DNA from: Alnus glutinosa
Taxonomy: Eukaryota; Streptophyta; Magnoliopsida; Fagales; Betulaceae
Length of the DNA stretch: 64,000 bases
NCBI RefSeq assembly: GCF_958979055.1
Contig: NC_084894.1
Location: 253,001 to 317,000 of the forward strand
Reading direction: 5' to 3'
The position numbers and the translations under genes are program-made. Numbering within the stretch: position 1 is the first letter of the stretch; every line of letters starts with the position of its first letter. The notes below the pieces were generated by a model. It was given only the letters and a program-made list of their open reading frames with translations, had not been told where the DNA came from and did not search any database. Shown one piece after another: positions 13,700 to 25,859 of this stretch.

Positions 13700-13945
13700 T
13701 TTTTATTGGATATTGATAAAGTTTATTAAGCTTTATTCTTTTACAAAAGTCACTTAAAAAATGAAAATGTTTGCTTAAGGCTTATAAAGCCCACAACTCA
13801 AGTATACATTTCAACATCGGGAGGAAAATGTCCAACATTGTCCAAGCCCTTGAAGCTCTGATACCATGATAAAGTCTATTGAGCTTTACTCTTTCACAAA
13901 AGGCACCTTGAAGGAAGAGATTTGTTAAAGGCTTAATGTAGGGCT
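13700..13945 (-). mobile_element. TRIM-like miniature LTR element (fragment)
   Basis: Two related direct repeats begin at 13714 and 13867 with TGATAAAGT.TATT.AGCTTTA and run about 70 bases each. Read on the minus strand, one repeat ends in TTATCA. It is followed at once by TGGTATCAGAGC (13866-13855), the primer-binding site for initiator Met-tRNA found in many plant LTR elements. The interior between the repeats is only about 80 bases, which suits a terminal-repeat retrotransposon in miniature. Outer LTR ends and target duplications were not resolved. Confidence 0.5.
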
Positions 13946-14574
13946 CTTAATAGACATATGGTCAAATCAACACATCCAAGAAATGCTGAAAAGTGGTAAT
14001 TACTGACAGAGGTTTCAAAATCAGAACTACGATACTTGCAGGCTATTCTATGGTTTGATTTGGCAAAGAAAGAACTATTAGAAATCGATGATATGCTTAA
14101 GCTCGATAACAATAATAAATTTAATTCAAAATATAAACGAATAATGCCTCTTTGTGTCCGGAAGGCGTGGGTTATGAGTCTTCTATAGAACGAGAGAAAA
14201 CAAAGTTATTTAGACCAAGTCGGCTAGAGTTTTCCGATATAAAACTGTCTTCAAACGTAGTTGTAAATGGAGCTCTTTGAAACTCCTTTTGATTCTCCAT
14301 TTATTCAGCATGCGGGCATAGAATCTCGTTAATTTGAACCAACCTAGTCTTGATCAAATGTGATCTTAAATTTGTTGGTTCTTCACTCTTTTAGCTCAAA
14401 ATATATATTGACTCAACCCTAAATATAAAATTTACTCCCAAAGAGCATTTGCCAATACTAAAAATTTAATAAATAATTTTTGATTAGGAAAAAAAAAGGT
14501 AAAAAATTGTAAATGCGTGAACCCTTGGAAAAGCTTAATATTGTAATATGCCAAAATAGTACGTATATACGAGG

Positions 14575-14595
14575 TGACGTTTCTAGGCGACGTCA
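14575..14595. promoter_or_regulatory. Paired TGACG motifs (as-1-like) upstream of the WRKY gene
   Basis: TGACGT at 14575-14580 and CGACGTCA at 14588-14595 (TGACG on the minus strand) lie about 450 bases upstream of the WRKY ATG. Paired TGACG motifs bind TGA-class bZIP factors and are associated with salicylate and xenobiotic responses. The sites are visible in the sequence; their function is inferred. Confidence 0.5.
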
Positions 14596-14934
14596 CTTTA
14601 CACCTCGGTTCTCCACCATTTAATTTTCTCTTCCATCGCCAGCAGGATCTGAATGTGAATAATTATGTGAACCATGGTGTTACAAAGCTTCCATGACACT
14701 CCTACAGAAGAGCGACACGTGGTACAATGGGAACGAGCCAACTTGGATGGAATCCGAGGCCCGGTTTCATTGGTTGAATTCCCGTTAGAGTGAGGGAAAC
14801 CCGAAACTTCATTCCCCGTATGGTCATAGAAATCTCATGAAAACGGCTCCTACTTATAAAAAATAGAAAATGAATTTTCCCATACGTGTTTGTTTCCATG
14901 GAAAAACGCCTAATGCCAGACAAGATAATATTAT

Positions 14935-14940
14935 TATAAA
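14935..14940 (+). promoter_or_regulatory. Candidate TATA box of the WRKY gene
   Basis: TATAAA about 100 bases before the ATG, followed by a CT-rich patch at 14960-14973. This is the usual spacing for a plant core promoter with a short leader. Confidence 0.5.
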
Positions 14941-15039
14941 AGACAGAACAGTAGTTTCCTCTCTCTCTCTCTCGTACTTTTTTTCCACAGAGTTGAATAT
15001 ACTTTTGAGCTCTTTCTGGGTAGTGAGAGCACAGCTGCC

Positions 15040-16608
15040 ATGAGTAGTGAAGCTTCGCAAAGCAGACAAGTCTCCATGTATGCCTCCTTCCTCCTCTTTG
15101 CAAAGCTTTTTCAGTCCTCCTCGAAGTTACGAGGAAAATAAAAAGAAAGTATTGCTAAAGACTCAGTTATTTTCAAGCAGCTTCCTTTTATTTTCCTGAT
15201 ATCTTCTCGGAGATTTCCTTAAATTCATAGATTCGTATTTCTGGCCTTTAAATACCGTCTAAGTTGTATTATTATATAGATCGAACACATGTTTTTTTTC
15301 TTTGATCATAAAATTTTTGTCGCAGGCAGTGCCTTTTGTTCTTATTTAGTTGCTTAATTAATTCTAAGTCTATATATATATATATATATGTATATGCATG
15401 TAAATATGTACTACAAGCATGAAGGTACTCTGAATTAAATGCACTTGCGATGCTAGTTTGTTGGTCTTTTTTTGTCCATGGATCTAGATTTTGCACCTTG
15501 TTTTACTGCTTTTCCGCACTTGATCTACTTTGTCTACGTTTCCATGCTTGGATCTAAGTATGATCTGTACGTTCAGAATAAGTATACACTTTTGCAAGGT
15601 TTTCTAGTTTTAAACTCAGATCCGCCGCCTCTACATGCTCGATCCTCTCGCACCCACACGACATATATATATTATCAAGGTGCACTTCGGCCTCAAACTA
15701 CTGATATCATGATTATCTGCATTTGATCTATCTTTAGCATGTCATATATATATATATATGAAGCCATATATCCTTTCTCATCAGCTTTATCATCCAGTGT
15801 TTGATGTTGAGATTGAGTCTTCTCACCGTGGGGCTTATAATATATCCCTCAAGCGTTTTAATTTGTTGAGTAGAACTTGTGGTTGATTCAAAAACTAGGT
15901 TATAATGCTTACCTAGTTTTTGAACAATATTATTAAACCAAATATATAGCTGAACATGGAATATATATATATATATATATACACAATACAAGGTAAGAGA
16001 TGGGTTTGGTCATGATTTTATGTATGCAACTAACTGTAGGCCGGTCATAGGGCTAGAGAATAGGTATAGTTTATTTAATCCCTTTTGATGTCCTTCCGAT
16101 TAGGGAAATTGAGGAGGGAGATAGAGAAGAGCAAGATATGGATGGAAAAGGCAACAGATTGGTCTTGCCAGAAGATGGCTATGAATGGAGAAAATATGGC
16201 GAAAAGTTCATAAAAAATATTGGGAAATTCAGGTACGTACGTAGCTAGCTGGAGGATCGATCTTTTAATTTCTATATATGAATATATATGATCATCTTAT
16301 ATTTTTCGAATAAATGCTAATGCATCATGTATATATGGAAATTAACGAGTTGATCGAATTTATGTATATGCTGATCAATGATCATCAGAAGTTACTTCAA
16401 GTGCCAAAGGAGCAATTGTAGTGTGAAGAAGAGAGCTGAGTGGTCGGCCTCGGAGCCCGGTTCTGTTCGAGTAGTGTATGAGGGGGTGCACACCCATGGC
16501 TTACCGGCATCAGAATCTGCCTCCTCCGGCCACTCAGGGACTTCATCTTCGACTGCCAACCAATATGACTTGTTGACACAAGTTCTCGGAGATCGATCCA
16601 TTAACTAG
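15040..16608 (+). CDS. Small WRKY-domain protein with variant WRKYGEK core
   Basis: Putative nuclear DNA-binding protein of 128 residues. Exons are 15040-15077, 16104-16232 and 16389-16608, totalling 387 bases in frame. The single WRKY domain begins at DGYEWRKYGEK, where Glu replaces the usual Gln of WRKYGQK. The zinc finger is complete: C-X4-C (CQRSNC), 23 residues, then HTH, as in C2H2-type WRKY domains. The second intron splits the Arg codon before SYFKC, the conserved R-type intron position of most WRKY genes. There is little protein outside the domain: about 35 residues before it, acidic in part (EIEEGDREEQD), and a Ser-rich tail of about 35. The heptapeptide change affects the beta strand that reads the W-box, so DNA preference may differ. 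The frame is intact, so this is a plausible gene, though it could be a decaying copy. Confidence 0.82.
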
Positions 16609-16678
16609 TACTACTTCTCTTTAAGGCATCTTTTTCCCCTTGGAGAAAGCCTTGCCAGACTGCCAGTTAAGAACAATG

Positions 16679-16681
<3 letters not shown>

Positions 16682-16740
<59 letters not shown>
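16682..16740. repeat. (AT)n microsatellite downstream of the WRKY gene
   Basis: About 29 uninterrupted AT repeats, starting some 75 bases after the WRKY stop codon and probably within the 3' UTR or just beyond it. Confidence 0.95.
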
Positions 16741-16742
<2 letters not shown>

Positions 16743-17160
16743 GTCAGTTTGTACATATTTGTGATTTATCGAAAAAAGGATTTAACATTATTAATTACTT
16801 AGTGTCGTTAATTAATTAAGTAAAATATTTAACTGAAATGAATTAAATTGTACTTAGATTTTAATCCCAAAACTTTGGCTCTCGGTCCATATTAAATTAT
16901 CACTAATTATCCCAAAAATTTAATTGATAAAAATTAGTAAATTGAATTGTTTAATTTATATTCTAATACATACATTGATGTCCTGTTATTCAATATATTT
17001 TGGTAATCATGTTATTCAATACGGATGATCAAGTAAACCCACTCTTTTTGTAACAAACTCGCTTAATACTTGGACCATCCATATGAAATTAAAGGAAATG
17101 AAATGTCCAATTATTGAATAACAGGAGGCAAGCTGATCATTTTTATTGACATGTCCAGAG

Positions 17161-18318
17161 TCAAATTTTGAGGCCTAATGCGATAATTTTGATTAAGATA
17201 TATTTTATATTTTTAGATGTAACCTTAAAAGGAGAGGCTTTAACCGTTGTTGTACGGTGTTTAAACATTATGGTTTCTTGAGGAGGGTAAATTGAATAAA
17301 CATCTGTGTTATCTTCTTTAACCCATTTTTCCTTAGAGATGATTTTTACTATGTTTTTCGCAAGGTAAAATTCATCAACAAAATCGACATAGATAATTTC
17401 TGTTTCGACTTGATTTATGTGTTCTTTCCAATGACTCAAGAATTCTTTCTTTTGCTCAAGGTTGAACTTTTCGCTGTAAATCTTTCTTCTTTCAAGATTT
17501 GCTTTAGACTCAATATCTTCATTAAATCTTTTATAATTTATCTTAAAAAACTTAGTTAGGGTGCTTAATTGGGGGTCAATGGCTGTTTCAATTATTAAAT
17601 CAGATTCCGTAGGGAAAATATTTCCTCATTGAGACTCTTCTTCTAGTTGGCTATCAGCCGTGTAACAAGGACGACTTACTTGAGAACTTGTTTGTACTCC
17701 TTTTAACTTAAGGTTTCTTAAGTCTTTTTTCAAATCTAGATCTCTTCGTTTTAGTCATTCCGTTGTGGTTGAACCGACAAACGAATGTCTGGCTGGGGTA
17801 TTATCTTTGGTTAGTCTAGATGAGCTAGATCGCATGATTTCTTCTATATGAATATATGGCTTAGGTTTGTTACCAAAGTCTATTTTAACAGTACCGTCTA
17901 GATACTGCTTGATATAATATAATCTAGATTATGGCTTATATTACCTGGGTGACTTTCATTAGTTAAGGACCATTCTTGGGGTAATCTAACGTCAGTCCAC
18001 TTAATGATGTGGGGAGGGAACACGAATGTTCGCATTACCCTGGTTACTTTGAATCAACAGAGTTTGATTCTTAGGACTTCTGGAGATAGCCTGAAAGTTC
18101 ATGTTGGTTCCAGTGTACTTGTAATAGATTCTGTAGATCAAAGCTAAAAGCTGAACACCTTCTAAGATTTTATATCCTGAAGTCTTGATATTCAAAGTTA
18201 AAGCTTTTAACACATAAGAATCACTTAAACTTACGGTGAAGTCTGGGTAATAGTTGAAATGGATCCGACCATTATACAAACTTATATATATATAATTTGT
18301 TTTCTCCTTAAAATTCAT
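17161..18318 (-). pseudogene. Endogenous pararetrovirus fragment (movement/coat protein region), degenerate
   Basis: Two separated minus-strand frames, 18318-18001 and 17439-17161, and the sequence between them look like the 5' part of a caulimovirid polyprotein. The first resembles a 30K-type movement protein core; the second resembles the segment leading toward the coat protein. The copy is broken: the first frame ends in a stop at 18001-18003 while similarity continues in another frame, and there are further stops and shifts between 18000 and 17440. No reverse transcriptase region was recognised nearby. It looks like an old, inactive integrant. Assignment is by overall resemblance to endogenous caulimovirids of plant genomes; a distant LTR-retroelement origin is the alternative. 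Confidence 0.55.
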
Positions 18319-18499
18319 TACATTCTTCTCATTTTGCTACTTAAGTTTTTGTTTGCTGGCATTATTGTTATAGAATCTAGATCTCTCAAACGCGTAAAAA
18401 TAAATGGTCAAAATACAAAATTATCACATATAGAACCTATAAGCTACCGAGTGTCGAAACTTCTATACGAGAAGAGGCAAAATGCACTCACAATTTTCA

Positions 18500-19850
18500 G
18501 AGGCTAATATTTAGGGTCTTCTAGATTAAATGGCCTACCTACTTCTTATTTATTTATTTATTATTATTTTTTTTATTTTTTAAGAGGAAAATGGCCTACC
18601 TACTTACTAAGCGGACCCTCGTCACATCATAATATATTTTTAAATAAAAAACGAAAAAGCACTCATAAAATACATTAACAAACATGTAAGTTTTCTTTTA
18701 AATTGGGTTGAAGAACTTTTTCCAAATCAATATATTAAACTAACATGTGTTAAAAAACATGTAAAAATTACATGCATTTTTTAAATAAAATATGTATTTT
18801 TGACGTGTAGATGTTATTTAAGAGATTGTTATACAATTTAATAACATGGTAGTAAAAATAAACCATTGAATCCGTACTTATAAAAATGAAAAATTAATTG
18901 ACTTATTTTTATTGACGTATCATCCCAATAATATGACACTTTTTATAAAAATATACTAAATAACATTTTTTTTTTTCTTTTTAATCCCAGGAAAGATTAT
19001 CGTTTTGACAGCCAAGACGTTGTGAATCCCATAAATCTATCCGGACAAAAATTTAGGTGAACATTTGTACGTTTCTTTATTGATCTAATACATAAAAAAG
19101 AAAAAGAAAAAGAAGGTGTACTTAGATTAATTCCACGTGTCCGTTTTGAGCGGTGGATTAGTTCATGGCGTGGAAAGTGGAAACACAAGCGACGATTACC
19201 CAAAATTCAATTATTGACGTTCATGAATCATGGGTTTCAATTCAAGGCGTGGGGCGGTTTCTTTGAAGTTAAAGCCGAGCTGTACGATAATGACGTCACA
19301 TTCAGCTCATGAGCCCCCCTTCCCTTTCTTCTACGCCTGGCGGCTGGCGCTGCTGTTCCCCATGCTGTTTATTGGACATCCACAATTTCTACATCATTTA
19401 AAGATATGTGGGTGACATACATGCACGTAGATTTTACTATTTATAAGTCTAACCAATATGGCTTGTCTTAAAAAAAAAAAGAAAAAAAAAGAGAAGCCCA
19501 TTACACAATAAGATTGTACACAAATTGTGTACAATCACTCATATTAAGGAGATATATGTTGGGCCTTGACAAAGCAAAAGAGAAATCAATCCCACTTGTT
19601 TACTTTGGGCTACACAATGGAATACACTGGGCTTCGCTGATTCTACGAGGCCCATTGAAATTACAGAGGTCTGGCCCTGCGCTGAAGAAACAGCTGGGGA
19701 ACGGGCCCCACTCCGTGCTGCAAAGAAACAGCGTGGCTTTTTTTTTTTTTTTTTTTTTTACTGACGTGGAATTTCTAAAAAGGTTCTAGAGGGTTCCGAA
19801 GTACGACAAATAGAACGGCACATATTGAGATCAACGGCCTAGATTCACTC
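18500..19850. other. Spacer and distal promoter of the chaperonin gene
   Basis: AT-rich sequence with no recognised gene. Toward 19600-19760 it becomes more GC-rich, with AGGCCCATT near 19648 and a GGGCCCC palindrome near 19700, similar to the site II/GGCCCA elements of housekeeping promoters. A poly-T run lies at 19738-19759. Confidence 0.55.
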
Positions 19851-19865
19851 GAAGCTTCAGGATCC

Positions 19866-20052
19866 TTTTATATAGTAAGGGACTGTTTTGCCCTTTTATA
19901 TCATCACACTTTGGGTTCAGGAAGGTGAAAGCGAGTCTCGATAAGCCTCTAAGTATTATTATACCTACTGCAACAACTGCTACGTAGTCTCCGAGTCCCT
20001 CTTATCCAAAAACCCCTCCCTAAACCCTAATACTCGCCGTCGCCGTTTCCCG
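19866..20052 (+). promoter_or_regulatory. Core promoter and noncoding first exon of CPN60B
   Basis: A TATA-like TTTTATATA at 19866-19874 precedes a likely transcription start near 19900. A telo-box AAACCCTAA lies at 20022-20030. The first exon appears noncoding and ends at a GT donor after 20052; a leader intron of about 900 bases follows, with its acceptor at 20953-20954. Telo-boxes and leader introns are common in strongly expressed plant housekeeping genes. Confidence 0.55.
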
Positions 20053-20969
20053 GTAAGCATTTCAGATTCCCTTTACACCCTATCAACCAACAACCCTCGT
20101 TGTTCTTGTTGGTGTTGCTTTTTTGTTGAGATACATAGATGTTCCGTTATTGCTTTTGGTGTGTGCTTTGGTTTTTGTTTGGCTTCTTGTGGATAACATT
20201 TTGGTTCAAAATCTCTTTCAATTGTTCTTTGAGTGGAAAAAAAGATGTGGGTTTCTGTTGGATTAAGAGTTTAGTGGGAAGAAGGTGATCGTCTCCAGGA
20301 ATTATGCGGGCACGGTTCAGTTTCTCGTGGCATTTATTTCTGTACTGTGTGCTGAAATGAGATTGAATTTCCTTGAGTTATTGTGGGGATTGAGTGGTTT
20401 TGCCTGTAAATATCCGACCCTTCATTTTTTGAGATAATTAAACGTGATGGCTACTAGTTTCTTAATCTCTTCTTGTGTTTATGAATCCTTGCTATTTCTG
20501 TCTGTCGAAAATGCTTCATTTTCTTAATAAAGATTGAGAATTTCATGTATATGTATGACTATTTTTAATGGTGAATTAAGTGGAAACGTTCGGCTATGCC
20601 ATCGATGAGTACTTGTATTGGAAATTTTGGTGCTTTTTTGTTGTTTGAAATTCTGGGAGAATCGTACTCTATTTTTCTATTTTTCCCCTGTGAAATTTGT
20701 TAGAGCCCCAGCGTATATTTGTTCTGATGTGGAAAAAACTCAATCTTTTATGTAAGATCGAGCTAATGACTGCTGAAATTACTTGTTCGAACTATTTGAT
20801 GTTACAAAGTTGTAGAATAATGAAATTATGTATGCATCCTGTTGCTAACCTTCCAAAATATTCGGATCTCTCGAACGATTTGTCGCACTGCTCCCTTTGC
20901 TCTCTTGATTAATTTATATGTTTGAGATTACTAAATAGTGGTCACTGTTTTCAGCTTTTTGAGGAGTCG

Positions 20970-23900
20970 ATGGCATCAACTTTTACAGCCATGTCTTCAG
21001 TTGGCTCCTTGGCTACTCCTAGCTGCCGTGTTATGGATATGAAATTTGCTCCTTCGGACAAGTTGTCATCTTCTGCTTCCATTTCTTCGTGCTCATTTGT
21101 TAGGAGGCAGAGTGTGATGTCACGAAGAAATCGCTCTCCCAGGATTTGTGCCATGGCAAAGGAACTGCATTTCAACAAGGACGGCTCGGCTATTAGGAAA
21201 CTGCAAGTGAGTCTCTAGCCAAGACACTGTTGGGTGTTGATTTAATGGGGAGAAGTTTCTACTTTGTGTTTTTTTTTTTTTTTTTTTTTATCCTTTCATA
21301 GTTTGTATAACCTATTTCTCGTTTTGTTTCAGATTGGTGTGAACAAGCTTGCGGATCTTGTTGGGGTTACTCTTGGTCCAAAGGGCAGGAATGTTGTTCT
21401 GGAAAGCAAGTATGGCTCCCCAAAAATTGTTAATGATGGTGTTACTGTGGCAAAAGAGGTATTCCATCTATAATCTATTCGTTGTTTTATAGTGCCAAGG
21501 TTGTCCGTTGAACTTCAAAAAGCCATATTCTTTTACTGTTGAAACATTTAGGTCTTAGATTTCAATTACTGTTGAATCTAAGGATCAACTGAATTAGATA
21601 TGTCTAACGAAATTATGTTAAGAATATTTTTATATGTTATGCTATTCATCTTTTTACATTTTCTCCCTTGTATCTTATTCTTTTTCTACCGATCATTTAT
21701 ACTTCTAATATCAGCTAGTGTGAGATACTGATGGATTTTGGTTTGTCCCTCTAAGGTCGAGTTGGAGGACCCAGTTGAGAACATCGGTGCTAAGTTAGTG
21801 AGACAAGCAGCTGCAAAGACCAATGACTTGGCTGGTGATGGAACTACAACGTCTGTTGTTCTTGCACAAGGTCTTATTACTGAGGGTGTCAAGGTTCGTG
21901 TTTTGATTCATACCACTGCATTGATGGAAATCTTTTAACTCTCTTCACTTTGACTGCAAAAGTTTTTTCTTTTATTTTTTCATCACCTCATGAATGATTT
22001 TAATTTTTCAGGTGGTAGCAGCTGGTGCGAACCCTGTTTTAATTACTCGAGGAATTGAGAAGACCGCAAAAGCTCTAGTGTCTGAGCTTAAGAAAATGTC
22101 AAAAGAGGTAATGTTTGTCAAACTCTTTTTTCTGGTTTCAAGTGTTTCTATCGTTGTACCATCTCAGCTTAGTTTTCTTCTTTCTTGGTCCAATCAATTT
22201 TTTAATAATTTATAACGGCAATGGACTGCAGGTTGAAGACGGTGAGCTGGCTGATGTTGCAGCAGTTAGTGCTGGAAACAACTATGAAGTTGGAAATATG
22301 ATAGCTGAAGCCATGAGTAAGGTGGGTCGTAAGGGTGTGGTGACTCTAGAAGAAGGGAAAAGTGCTGAGAATAGCCTTTATGTTGTCGAAGGAATGCAAT
22401 TTGACCGTGGTTACATCTCACCTTACTTTGTCACCGACAGTGAGAAAATGGCAGTTGAATTTGAAAATTGCCAGGTGATTGTTTACCTGCTATTTCTTTT
22501 AACCTGCAGTAATATATGTTAGTTGCTGATTCGCCTTACGCTTTTTAATAAATTATTACTTACAAAAAAAAATGTCAGCGTTGCTAATTGATGCAATTGT
22601 TTTTTATTGCAGTTGCTTCTTGTTGATAAGAAAGTAACAAATGCAAGGGATCTTGTCAACATTCTGGAGGATGCTATTAGAGGTGGATACCCAGTTTTGA
22701 TAATTGCAGAAGACATTGAACAAGAAGCTCTCGCAACTCTGGTTGTGAACAAGCTTAGAGGAGCTCTGAAGATTGCTGCGCTCAAAGCCCCTGGTTTTGG
22801 AGAGCGCAAGAGCCAATACCTTGATGACATTGCCATTCTCACTGGAGGTCAGTTGTTCACATCATGTTCTCTTTTGGCTTAATCTTTCTCTGGTCTCTTC
22901 TTTGCTGGTTGCGTTGTATTGATTTTCAAGTGTTTTGGTGCACTCTTCTGCACTAGTGTTGTTGCATGTTGTTGAGGGATTTCTTCTTCTGGCTTGTAGG
23001 AACTGTAATCAGAGATGAGGTGGGGCTTACCTTAGACAAAGTTGGCAAGGAGGTACTCGGTCATGCTTCTAAGGTGGTGCTTACCAAGGATACTACTACG
23101 ATTGTTGGTGATGGAAGCACACAGGAAGCAGTAAACAAGAGAGTTGCACAGATTAGAAATCTAATTGAGGTATACATATCTCATCCTGTGTCTGACCCAC
23201 TCGTGCATACACAAATAGTGAGTGCTTGGTTCATTTTGATCATTTTGAGGCTAATGAAAATGGTATGCTCATGCAGGCTGCTGAGCAGGACTATGAGAAG
23301 GAAAAATTAAATGAAAGGATTGCGAAATTGTCAGGTGGTGTTGCTGTGATACAGGTAAATTACCAATTACTGGTTGTAAAAGTGATTTGTAATTGTAAAT
23401 AAAAATCTTGTGCCTGATCAATTTCCTTTGAACACAAGGTTGGTGCACAAACTGAGACAGAGCTCAAAGAAAAGAAACTGAGAGTCGAAGATGCTCTCAA
23501 TGCAACAAAGGTAATTTATATACCGATTAAAATATACCAGTACAAATAGGCTCAATGTCATAGGTAAGTCCTTATTATGTTTTCTGCTACAAGCAAAGCA
23601 GCATCAAAGTTTACAATTTGAATGATTTTCAGGCTGCTGTTGAGGAAGGTATTGTAGTTGGTGGTGGATGCACCTTGCTGAGACTTGCATCAAAGGTGGA
23701 TGCCATCAAGGACACCCTTGACAATGATGAAGAAAAGGTAAGCTATTTGCTGAAGTTTCAAGTCTTGGGATTTGGAAAATTGTGGAAGTCTCATATAGAA
23801 GTGGAAGTCTTAAATTGGGCTTAAGCTATTTGGATTAATTGCAGGTTGGGGCAGATATTGTCAAAAGAGCTTTGAGTTACCCTTTGAAATTGATTGCCAA

Positions 23901-24489
23901 GAATGCTGGTGTTAATGGAAGTGTGGTTAGCGAGAAGGTATATCATCCTTCTTGTCATTGTGGTATGTGTTCGAGTCGCTTTTACATTGAACTGTAACGT
24001 ACTGACCTTAGAAGTTTTGTTTTTCTTCAGGTGCTTTCCAGTGACAACTATAAATATGGATATAATGCAGCAACTGGAAAATATGAAGATTTAATGGCTG
24101 CTGGAATAATTGATCCAACTAAGGTGAGTGACCGCATTGAACTTTACAAGAAAAACACAGGATAAATTTTATTGCGAGTGCAACCATCTGATAATGCTGG
24201 TAATGGTGTTGAGGTGTGTAACTAGAGTTGTGGAATTTTTTGTTGTCGTTGTTGTTGTTTCAGGTGGTGAGGTGTTGCATTGAGCATGCAGCCTCGGTGG
24301 CAAAAACATTCTTGATGTCAGATTGTGTAGTTGTTGAAATCAAGGAGCCTGAATCAGTGCCTGCTGGGAACCCCATGGACAATTCAGGTCTGTAGTTGCT
24401 GATTTGAAACTCTTTTAACTCTTGCCATTGAAATTCATTCATGCCTTCTGATTCTTTCTTTCTTGGTTGCATCAGGATACGGCTACTAA
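20970..24489 (+). CDS. CPN60B: Chloroplast chaperonin 60 subunit beta
   Basis: ATP-driven group I chaperonin subunit that folds imported and newly made stromal proteins, including Rubisco, as a mixed alpha/beta 14-mer with Cpn20/Cpn10. Exons: 20970-21206, 21333-21458, 21756-21893, 22012-22107, 22232-22474, 22613-22847, 23000-23169, 23277-23354, 23439-23510, 23633-23737, 23845-23937, 24031-24123, 24264-24387 and 24476-24489. They total 1824 bases and encode 607 residues, against about 600 for known plastid Cpn60 beta. The N-terminus is a Ser-rich transit peptide ending near RICAMAKEL. Chaperonin landmarks include [10 protein letters not shown] and NDGVTVAKE, the ATP-binding AGDGTTT, and GGGCTLLR near the C-terminal part. 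The end [11 protein letters not shown] is typical of the beta subunit. The last coding exon is only 14 bases long. No defects were seen. Confidence 0.96.
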
Positions 24490-24660
24490 GATGGGTTGGC
24501 GAGAAAGGTGGAACCTTTGTGGTGGCCAAAGAGATGTTAGGTTGATAGAGGCGGCCTTTTTTTTTTTTTTTTTTTTTCTTTTTGTAAAATTATTTATGTG
24601 CCAGTAAAACATAAAATAAAAAGATTCCGGTGAGGCTAGCTCGCCGGAGGGCGGCATATT
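24490..24660 (+). terminator. CPN60B 3' UTR with poly-A signal
   Basis: After the TAA stop comes a T tract at 24558-24578, then AAAATAAAAAG near 24612-24622, a likely near-upstream polyadenylation signal. Confidence 0.5.
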
Positions 24661-25800
24661 TTCGAGGCTTTAAAGGGTAAATGCCATTACATGTTCAACG
24701 TTGGGTCTATATATCCGAATGCTCTTGGTGATTTTCCTATAAGCCACTGTTTTGTGTTGGAACACGCATTGCCTACATGTATGATTGTTGTGACCCTCTC
24801 ATAGCAGCATTTAGTGCATATAAATTAGTTTTTTTTTTTTTTTTTGTTGAAAAATCAGGCCACTGGAGAATAGAATTATTCATTGATAAAATTATAATGC
24901 AAAAAGGGATAAGAAGAAACGTGGCTTGTGTGAAGGTGAAATGAGAAAGGGGTGATATGTAGCTACTAGTTTCAAACCTAAGGACTCGGGTGGTCTATGG
25001 GGTTGACAAAACTGAAGAATAATTAGAAATTGAGGTACCAAGCAAATTTCAAATATACCCTTTGACTAAGTGGAACCTTTTGACCTCTCCTCCTACTTGG
25101 GCCACTTGGCTATTGTCATGGCCTCGTGGGGTTAGATCAGATTGAGTAGATATTTTCTCATGTTATTTAAAAATTTTAAATGTGGTGGTATTATATACAT
25201 TATTAAATATAACAAAATTCAAGCTATTTTTATTTCACTTAAACAGATAGAGAATCTTGGTCCTTGTTGAGGGAGATAAGTTACCAATTTACAATCAACT
25301 AAATAAGTGTTTTTAATAATGATAAAGATAATTCATAATCATTAGACAACCACGTTTATTCAAATAATTATCATAAATCTCTTTATACTGCATAAATTTA
25401 TATTTAAAAATAGTTTCAATTTCGTTTGAACTTCCTCTCTTTTCTATCATAATATTGATTTTTGAATTATAGTGTAATTCAATCACTACGTGGCCTATCT
25501 GCTCCGGACAGTAGAACCCAACTTTTCATATAAGCTGTTGAAATGTTTTTAGGGTTGTGATTAATATATTTTTCTAATAAAAGGTTTGCTCGATCCACTT
25601 CAATATATATATACACATAAAAGTAGCTTACCTAAGAAGCTGAGACTCGCATTTATTTGATTATTTGGTGAAGATGTTGAAAAAGTGTAAAAGGTTAATT
25701 TAGGTAAGGTGAGAAAAGAAAAGGAAAAGAGAATGAGGAGTGGAAATAAGAGGAGGAGGCATTAAAGGTGTGTATATATTAAAATAAAAACATTATTAAA
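24661..25800. other. Spacer between CPN60B and the Pumilio gene
   Basis: AT-rich, with a poly-T tract at 24829-24845 and no recognisable coding sequence. It runs into a purine-rich GA/GAAA region at 25825-25860, just upstream of the probable Pumilio transcription start. Confidence 0.55.
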
Positions 25801-25859
25801 AGCACTTTATACAGAAACGTACCAAGGGAGAGAGAGAGAGAGAAAGAGAGAAAGAGAAG

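Larger units (their letters stand above)
11546..14560. other. Kinase 3' UTR and AT-rich spacer
   Basis: After the stop codon comes a T-rich 3' UTR, a poly-T tract at 11832-11868, an AT microsatellite near 12105-12132, a (TTA)n run near 12708-12729, a C run near 13305 and another AT run near 13341-13362. A MITE and a TRIM-like element, listed separately, also lie here. No coding sequence was recognised. Confidence 0.65.
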
